From Amphimedon queenslandica (taxonomy: Eukaryota; Porifera; Demospongiae; Haplosclerida; Niphatidae), in the NCBI RefSeq assembly GCF_000090795.2, contig NW_003546275.1:381864-445863 (forward strand): a stretch of DNA of 64,000 nucleotides, given 5' to 3'. The first letter of the stretch is position 1, and each line of letters starts with the position of its first letter. Under the pieces are notes generated by a model. The model did no database searches and was not told the origin of the DNA. It worked only from the letters and a program-made list of their open reading frames with translations. A program made the position numbers and the translations under genes. Shown one piece after another: positions 56,847 to 64,000 of the stretch.

Positions 56847-59800
56847 TCCCTCATACATGGTATTAGCATAATTATTATTAGCATTACAATTTTACTGTGG
56901 CAATATTATTGATATTAGATGATTTATGTCAAAATGCATTAAGGAGTGAGCTAATGTGTGATCTTGTACTAACCGTAACAGGTTCTCAGTAGTGGCATGT
57001 ATTGATCGTGCTTTGATGCGATATTTTCATAAACGCTCATTAGGATATCAGCATACAAGACACCAGCACGGTTACCTGATAGAGAAAGAGACAAAGTCAC
57101 CAAAGGATGAAGAGAGAAGGAATAGAAGGAGAGAGTAAAAGGGAGGGGGAGGTTGAGGAATAAGGAAGAGTAGGTGGAAACAAGAAGAGAGAAAGGATGG
57201 AAGAGAAAGAGAAAGAGGAAGGTGGGAAGAAGTGTAGAGTTCTCTGCCAGGGTTTTAAAGTTTTGGAGCAACTTTAAAAATTCATAAAAAATCTAAATTT
57301 GATCGTAACCAGCTCAAACTTGCTACACAACATAAGAACATGCATATGTATCAGAAAATATCATTAAAATGAAGAATTTTCAACTAGTCATTTTTGGCAA
57401 AATTTGGCTGAGACCCTGTACTATAGTACAGGGACTTTGGTCCAATTTTTGAGCAACTTTAAAAATTCATTAAAAATTTAATTTTGATCGGAATCAGCTC
57501 AAACTTGTTACACAGCATAAGAACATGTATATGCATCAGAAAATATTTTTAAAATGAAGAATTCCCAACTAGTCATTTTTGGCAAAATTTGGCCAAAATC
57601 CCTGTACTATAGTACAGGGACTTTGGCCCGATTTTTGAGCAACTTTAAAAATTCATTAAAAATTCAATTTTTATCGGAATCAGCTCAAACTTGCTACACA
57701 GCATAAAAACATGTATATGTATCAGGAAACATTATAAAAATGGTAAATTCCCTTTTTATAATTTTTGTCAAAATACCCTGTACACATGTACAGTACAAGG
57801 TCTTACAATCTAATGACAAGAAGCTGGGTGAGCACTATATGCCAACAAGAATGCAGTAACAGACTATATTATATACATGTATGTATATATAGACAGACTA
57901 TGCACTAACAAGATAGAATAGTATATAAATGGAATTATTACACAAATATGGATTACTACTCGTCTCCATGCCAATCCTCTCCCTCTCATTCTCTTTACGG
58001 CAAACAATCGACAAATGTGGACATAATGAGACTCACCCACTAATAGCAATAAACACAAGAGGATAATTGCAGCTGCAATCAATAATCAACATGTACACGC
58101 GTTTGTATCTTATAATACAATTTGTTTCTTAAGTGGTTTTTGGCTGAGTCAACAATCATTATTAGAGACGAGTTTTAATATTCCATTTTTATTTGTATCT
58201 CCCACTCATCAAATTACTAGTCGCTGGCTAATGAAGCAAGGATGCCATCACAAACGTAATTAATGTCTCCAAACCTTTTGCTCCTGCTGTGTCGACATTT
58301 TGTGATGATCCTCTAATTGAAGTTTCGAGCTTTTCTATAGAGAATTCTTTGATCTTTTGAAATAAATAAACAAAAATAAAATAATAAACAAATGCCAATG
58401 ATTCGAATGCCACTGGCCACTGCTGGAGCCAAATAATACTATTAATAATAATATCATTATTATGAATAAGTAAGTACGCCGGGCAAAATTTATTTATTAT
58501 TTCACATTCCTTTGATGCTTTGTTTAATTTACTGGCTATAGTAACAGAGGATTATTAGCTACAGCTGAACAAAACACTTAGAAATTAAAATAGCGTCGTC
58601 TATCGGTTTAATCAATTAATGAACATTCCGAAAATTTTGTCAAAGAAACTCTCATCAACACCAAAGGTGAAGCATCCTTTACCTTCCCATATAAATACAT
58701 TATTGTTTGTGCTGGTGCATACATGCTAGGACTATTATGTACATGCATGCATCCCAAAGTAGTACCTGTCTATTAAGATAGTCGCATAGCATGTCAACAC
58801 CTTCCTCATGGAGGTTGATTAGCGGGAACAATTTGACAAACCTGGGGAAGAGAAGGAGTGAGAGAGAGAAAGTGAGAAGCATAATATTAATTTAACGAAT
58901 AATGTATTCCGATCTTTTAAACCTTTCAATGCTCTCTTTGTCTCTTCTTTCAATGGCCTCGGATAGTTTAGCACATATTATAGATCTCAGCCTAACCTCT
59001 GCTTCTTTGAGGAGAGCAAACGAGCCACTTACTGTGTCAGCTGATGGAGGAATGAGACAGGTTGGAAAGAAGAGGAGAAAAGAAAAGGGAGAGGAGAAAA
59101 GAAGAGGGAGAGATCAAACATGATAATATAAATATTGGACAGTAGACAAAACAATTTACAATGACAAACAGGCTGTCATGGCAACAGCAAAACAAGACTA
59201 TATATACACACACACACAAGGTGGACAAACAATTAACCACAGACAAACAGTGTGAGATAATAATGAAATAATAACAGTAAAAATATGCATGGACATAAAA
59301 AATATCATTAAATATGAGATGAGATGTACTTCTATCACCATCAGCTGCTGATTCCAGTAACACTGATTCATCGAGATCAAGATAACGCCTGATATGATTA
59401 GCAGCCTACAGTATATAAACAAACAGGCACATATTATTACAGTCACACATAAGACAATGTGAGTATGTACTGCCAGAATGGATATGTGGCACTCTAATAT
59501 CTAATGGTGGGAATCTAGCCCCTTGCATCACTCACTATACTATTGATTATTATTAGTCCCCTACTTATGTTAGGAGTCCCCTAGTTAGCTTAGGAGTCCC
59601 CAAGGTTGAATTTAGGGTTTAGTTTTTTAAATTTTAGAACATCCCCTAGTCATGTTAGGAGTTCTCTAGTTTTTGTTTCTGTCCTGGTTTCTTTCCGTTT
59701 CTGGTTTCGTTTCGTTTCTACTTTTACTACTACCCCTCTAATATCTAATGGTGGGAGTCAACCCCTTGCATCACTCACTATTGATTATGTCATTAAAGTT

Positions 59801-61412
59801 CCCCATACACACTATTATAAGCTCTAAGGACTCACTTTCTAGATACAAGCAAAACAGGAAACAAGGCACTAGTTGCGTGTAGTACTACTAAAACATGCTG
59901 AAAACCACAAGGCTATAGGTTACTCTGAAATAATAATAGAAAAAACAATAAAGGGACTGGACCCTCTGTATAACTTCTGAACATAAAATTTTTATAAAAA
60001 ATCTAATTAATCACTGAAAGTATTTGTATTGGTATAGTCCCATTACTACATCCTACTATTATATTCTTCTGACGCTTTTCTCTAAACACTCGCATGCTCT
60101 TATCATCACTCATTCATGAGAATAACATGAAGCTCATTACATGGAGCATTACACGTACATGTACATGTCACAAGCTCCCATATGACACACACACACACAC
60201 ACACGCATGGCTATAGTCTTCCTTCCTTCCTTCCTTATGCTATTCAGCATTTCCAAAATGAAGAGGAGGAGGACTGGGAATTGAGTACACATGTACATGG
60301 ACACTTTGATTTGTGTACCAGTTGATTCACAGTATGGCAGGGGAGGGTAGGTGAGGGAGTTATAGGTTGTCAGTATGGGAATAAGGTGGGATCCACCAGT
60401 CAATGTATCAATTCCTTAATGTATCGTACAGTGACCCAGTAATGATGCCAAAATCACATCATTAGCTTGCTTTATGGGCTCAGACATTCCCACACACACA
60501 CACAGCCCACTCAACTCCCTATCAATAAAGCATTCAGTGGAGAAACATGCAGACCTAAGCCTGTATTCAGACAGTACATTAATACTATAAAGATCAAACA
60601 CAAAAAGACTGATAATGAAAACAAGCATACACACACACATTATACAAACACTGGACAAACAAGGACTCATTGATACATACACAGTAACAAACGTCAGGCA
60701 GACAACAGAGGATACTAATGACATCAATGAAGAGAGGGTAGACACAATAATGGACCCAATGGAACTGGATCCAGTCACAACTACCCGCTACCACACAACA
60801 GGAAAATCTAATAAAATCATTAGCTTTTAGTATAAATATTACCAGTCAGTTGTACACGTATTTATACAACAGTGTTTTGAGTGTGCATGACAGGGAGAAG
60901 AGGCTGGAGGTAAGATGTTTAAAAGGTCAAATTCATTAGAAAATTGGCAGGCAGAGTGCATACACAAAATAAGAGAGAGAGAGAGAGAGAGAAGTTGCAA
61001 TGTAAAGAAGTGACTACCATAGCAACAAAGGAGCAGCCAAACAGGAAGACACAATAATGAAAGCATCAGTTGAAAATATCAAATAAAGGCAACACATGAT
61101 TTATTATGTAATGCTGAGATTGAACTGAATAGAAGCACAATAATGAGACAATGTATCCTGTACTAGTTACAAATATTCATTCATCTGTATAATGTACATG
61201 TATGGTAAGGTACAGTTTCACAAGCTGATGAGGAATGAACAGAGAGGGAAATGAGAAAAGACAAATTGAAGGAGAGAAAGGTAGAACAGAGATCAAGAGA
61301 GAATCATGAGAGAGAGAGAGAGGGTGGGGGGAGAGAGAGAGAGAGAGTAGATCAAACTCACTAATTCAAAATCCCCAGAATCCATTGTTTGCTTAACTCC
61401 AGAGACACAAGT
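52263..61412 (-). CDS. COG4: Conserved oligomeric Golgi complex subunit 4 (5' end not found)
   Basis: Twenty-six exons found on minus, in phase: 61362-61412, 59339-59405, 58923-59040, 58766-58841, 58275-58353, 56974-57075, 55879-55916, 55745-55813, 55632-55684, 55395-55491, 55300-55306 (7 nt), 55192-55244, 55079-55138, 54925-55010, 54819-54875, 54601-54669, 54426-54507, 53835-53897, 53725-53775, 53596-53649, 53442-53531, 53228-53302, 53071-53172, 52896-53024, 52374-52465, 52263-52326; 627 residues of about 785 expected. Matches to animal COG4 include FPLINLHEEGVDMLCDYL, GVLYADIL, PDPRELDTLLTE, ENYFMRETLQK, EDYWSLNSGP and the C-terminal RKDFRPEDIETLKL. COG4 tethers retrograde vesicles in the Golgi. 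About 150 N-terminal residues lie in exons I did not find or beyond the window. Confidence 0.92.
53638..53673. repeat. GA-rich microsatellite in COG4 intron
   Basis: AGAGAGAG run; similar GA/CT runs punctuate many introns of the window (for example 10263-10290 and 60971-60992). Confidence 0.6.
55300..55306 (-). CDS. COG4: 7-nt microexon of COG4
   Basis: Coding sequence TTATCAG, with ...TTTTCAG before it and GTAAAG after it. It converts the phase-0 end of the exon ending KKTQ into the phase-1 start of the exon beginning SDVLE (reading L-S-E-S-D). Direct joining of the neighbours would break the frame, so the microexon is required by phase. Confidence 0.7.
57246..57795. repeat. 186-bp repeat array in COG4 intron
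   Basis: About three head-to-tail units with palindromes CCCTGTACTATAGTACAGGG at 57414-57433 and 57600-57619, exactly 186 bp apart, plus a decayed one near 57775. On the plus strand it runs opposite to the NDRG array, so it is in the same sense relative to transcription of its host gene. Confidence 0.9.
59491..59790. repeat. Pair of ~45-bp direct repeats with short tandem AGTCCCCTA motifs
   Basis: CTAATATCTAATGGTGGGA followed by CCCCTTGCATCACTCACTAT occurs near 59493 and again near 59738, in a COG4 intron. Between them are three AGTCCCCTAG-like motifs with TTAGGAG. No ORF with recognisable content. Confidence 0.6.
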
Positions 61413-63300
61413 CTACAGCAATAAAAGAATAATTAAATAATTAGTTCAATAATAGAAGTTCTACATGCAAAAATAACAAATAATTTGTACAGAAATAGCA
61501 ATTTTTAAATGTCATGCGTAGATACTATACGTGCATACACATTGTCCTTTTAACATTAAATATACAATACCTAATGTCAGTTATTGTAGTACCACACCCA
61601 GTGATATCAGAGTGTTTGTCACTCATTCAAAGGAAGTGAGTTAATACCATTTTCCTACTATATGCACATGCATACACCAATTATGAATGCATCATAAGCC
61701 CTTGAGTGCTAATGATTGTTAAAACAACATGTAATGATGTAAATTTAATCCACTTACATACATTACCAAATATGATAAGCATCCATTATGATGATAATTA
61801 AGATACAGTCCAACTTTAACTAAACAATACACATGTATACATGTACATGTACATGTACATATTCAATTTATTATTGTCAGGAAACCACAAATTGAAGAAT
61901 GGGAGTACTAATACTAATATGAAGTTAATGAGCTTCCTTCCTCTCCTCTGATCTCCTACTCTCTCTCTCTCTCTCTTCAATCCTCTAGAGTATTCAATAG
62001 TTAAACAAACAGCAACAGGTTACAGTTGATGTAATATCTCCTTAGAGAGAACAAGGAGGAGGAGGAGGGGACGAGGTGAACATAGTCACGCATCCCTAGC
62101 TTCAAAATTAGCACCTGACCTGTGCCAATTAATTATCTCTTTAGACATATTCCATTGTACATACAGTCTACATGTAGTTATGTGGACAATGTTGCATAAT
62201 TTTATGAGTGCACTTCATAGTTCAGGGCAGTTGCAGCTGGCTGTGATTACCCTGACATGTAATGACCTGCACCAATCATAACTGAACCATCATTATACCA
62301 TATAGTGCATTGATCACATGTGCTACAGGCATTATTAGATAATGCACTGTCATGAGGGTATACTGTACATGTACATGCATGTACATTTAGACTACTATAC
62401 TGTAATGCAATTATGCCAAAGACCTTTTTATTTCTGATACATACAAACTCTTATGCTAAGTAGAAAGCCTAAGCCAATTCCAGTTGCTGATTGCTAATAC
62501 AATAATTATTTTAAAAACATAACAAGTAATAAGTTTTTTTTGGTTCACATAGTTGGTATAACTATGCTGTACACAGACACAGAGGTTGTTGACACGTTGT
62601 ATGGCCTTATCCGGCTTTAACAAACAAGCTTAGCTATCAGTTCAGACATTGTTCATGATACCTTTGAAGGAAGGATAACAATATTCTAAACACACAGTCA
62701 AACCTTTTTATCAACTTTAGTATCAACAGATATCCTCCTCCTCCTCCTCTCTCTCTCTCTCTAAATCTCATTAAGTCACTCCCCCGATACTATACACCTC
62801 TTCCTTTCTCCCCACTCCACGTCCTCTCTCTACACCATTTCCTTCCTCAGTATCTTTCCCCTATAGCTTCCCAATTCTCCAATAACAATTAAACCACCAC
62901 TGCATAGCACATGTAGCTCTTACGACTGTTAATCTAAATCCGCATATAACCTAAATTGGCGTTAAAAGTACGAACGGTTGATTAAACGCCTGTGTATCCA
63001 ACAAATATCTCCCAATCACATTATCTCAAGGCACACGAGACACAAAACATAATTAATATTTTTACATTAACACATAATTATATTGGACGACAAACAGGGC
63101 CAGCAGCTGGTGCTCATTAATTAGATATAACAAAGAGGAGCATCAACACAAACACAGACATACCAAACACAATGTACTGGAACTGCTTGTATATAGAGGG
63201 ACTGTACGCTCTAGGGCATAATTATGAGATACATTAATATTCAAATTAAATGCAAATTAATAAATACATGAAACCCATCATGTACTCTTGATATTATATG

Positions 63301-63363
<63 letters not shown>

Positions 63364-63920
63364 AGTACATGCACATAAATGGCAAGCATATATACATGTA
63401 GAGAGTTGGCCATGTACATGTAGATCCATTGTGACATTATCAGGGCATCTTCAGCATCTTCCTGTAACCATTAAGCTACATGTAAGAGCACTTTATCATG
63501 TACATGTACATTGTATCTTTTATCTTTGTAATTGTATTAAGTTAAATGATTAACGGGCAGACTAATTTAATAAGTATGAGAGACCATACAGGAAATAATG
63601 GACAGGCAAGGATAGGGAAGAGGGATTAAGAGTTCCTGTGACATTTTAATCAAATAAAATAACTGACTCCTGCTGCTGGAGGAATATCAAAATAAAATAT
63701 TAAATCAATTGCTGAAAGGAAATGACAAGCAAGCAACCGGGAGAGAGACATGAAGGAGGAAAGAGGAAAACAGAACAGATAGTAAATGATTAAATCTACC
63801 ATGACTCTGTGAGAGTATAAAGTTTAATAAGTACCTGGAAATAATGCCCGCCATGACGTCTCTCTCTATCATACTATCATTATCATTTAATATTACCCTC
63901 CTTTCCCTTTCTCACTACTC

Positions 63921-63953
<33 letters not shown>

Positions 63954-64000
63954 ACACACACACACACAACTCTTAATTTTAGTATTTAGAATACATACTT
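61413..64000. other. Probable COG4 5' intron(s); no complete gene seen
   Basis: AT-rich with microsatellites, including (TA)n at about 63302-63360 and (CA)n at about 63919-63967. Around 62420-62480 is a small fragment resembling the 186-bp family (TTTCTGATACATACAAACTC, then TTATGCTAAGTAGAAAG). One candidate first exon on minus, 63835-63854 (ATGGCGGGCATTATTTCCAG then GTACTT), starts in a typical local context but cannot be linked to COG4 in frame by eye. Confidence 0.4.

Noticed and set aside
60416-60830. Overlapping ORFs on both strands in a COG4 intron
   Set aside because: Rich in CA/TG repeats, no motif, and both lie inside a COG4 intron.
63835-63854. ATGGCGGGC-type exon as the COG4 first exon
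   Set aside because: Context and donor are good, but I could not find in-frame exons linking it to 61412, so it is only noted in the flanking entry.

Overview
The window looks like nuclear DNA of a demosponge, most likely Amphimedon queenslandica. It is AT-rich and densely packed with animal genes whose introns are mostly 45-100 bp. It carries a head-to-head pair of nuclear receptor genes with no other family member in sight, which fits the two-receptor complement reported for that sponge. The species call is inference from gene content; I could not run a search. I rebuilt exon-intron structures by hand, following GT-AG (occasionally GC-AG) borders and reading-frame phase.

Layout. 0-1.3 kb: two TA-flanked MITE-like elements and a perfect 20-bp-stem hairpin. 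1.3-9 kb: an ENTR1/SDCCAG3-like coiled-coil gene (+), an unknown secreted protein (-), a small unknown protein (+), a two-thioredoxin-domain protein disulfide isomerase with a C-terminal D domain (-) and an AT-hook protein (+). 9.5-19 kb: VAP (-) and a 27-exon TRAPPC8 (+), divergent around a cluster of CACGTG boxes. 19.3-25.5 kb: two TTC38-like paralogues, head to head, with a conversion-like near-identical tract. 26.3-37.9 kb: two nuclear receptors, divergent. 38.6-40.1 kb: an intronless gene closely matching bacterial MurL (UDP-MurNAc-L-Ala-L-Glu epimerase). 40.3-43.5 kb: NDRG (+). 43.8-45.9 kb: TMEM143 (-) and dynein light chain roadblock (+). 46-47.7 kb: an intronless UDP-glycosyltransferase (-). 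47.9-51.8 kb: an NSD-type histone H3K36 methyltransferase (-). 52.3-61.4 kb: COG4 (-), including a 7-nt microexon; its 5' end is not found in the window.

Functionally the neighbourhood is mostly housekeeping. Membrane trafficking is well represented (ENTR1-like, VAP, TRAPPC8, COG4), along with ER folding, transcription and chromatin (two receptors, NSD, AT-hook protein) and a motor subunit. There is no operon logic, but several gene pairs share start-to-start spacers of about 100 bp, and many start codons lie inside an AAAATGGC motif. A dispersed repeat family, roughly 186 bp per unit and carrying a 20-bp palindrome, sits in introns of at least four genes. The most unusual items are the MurL-like gene, the linked receptor pair with an atypical second DNA-binding domain, the mosaic TTC38 pair and the 186-bp intronic repeat.
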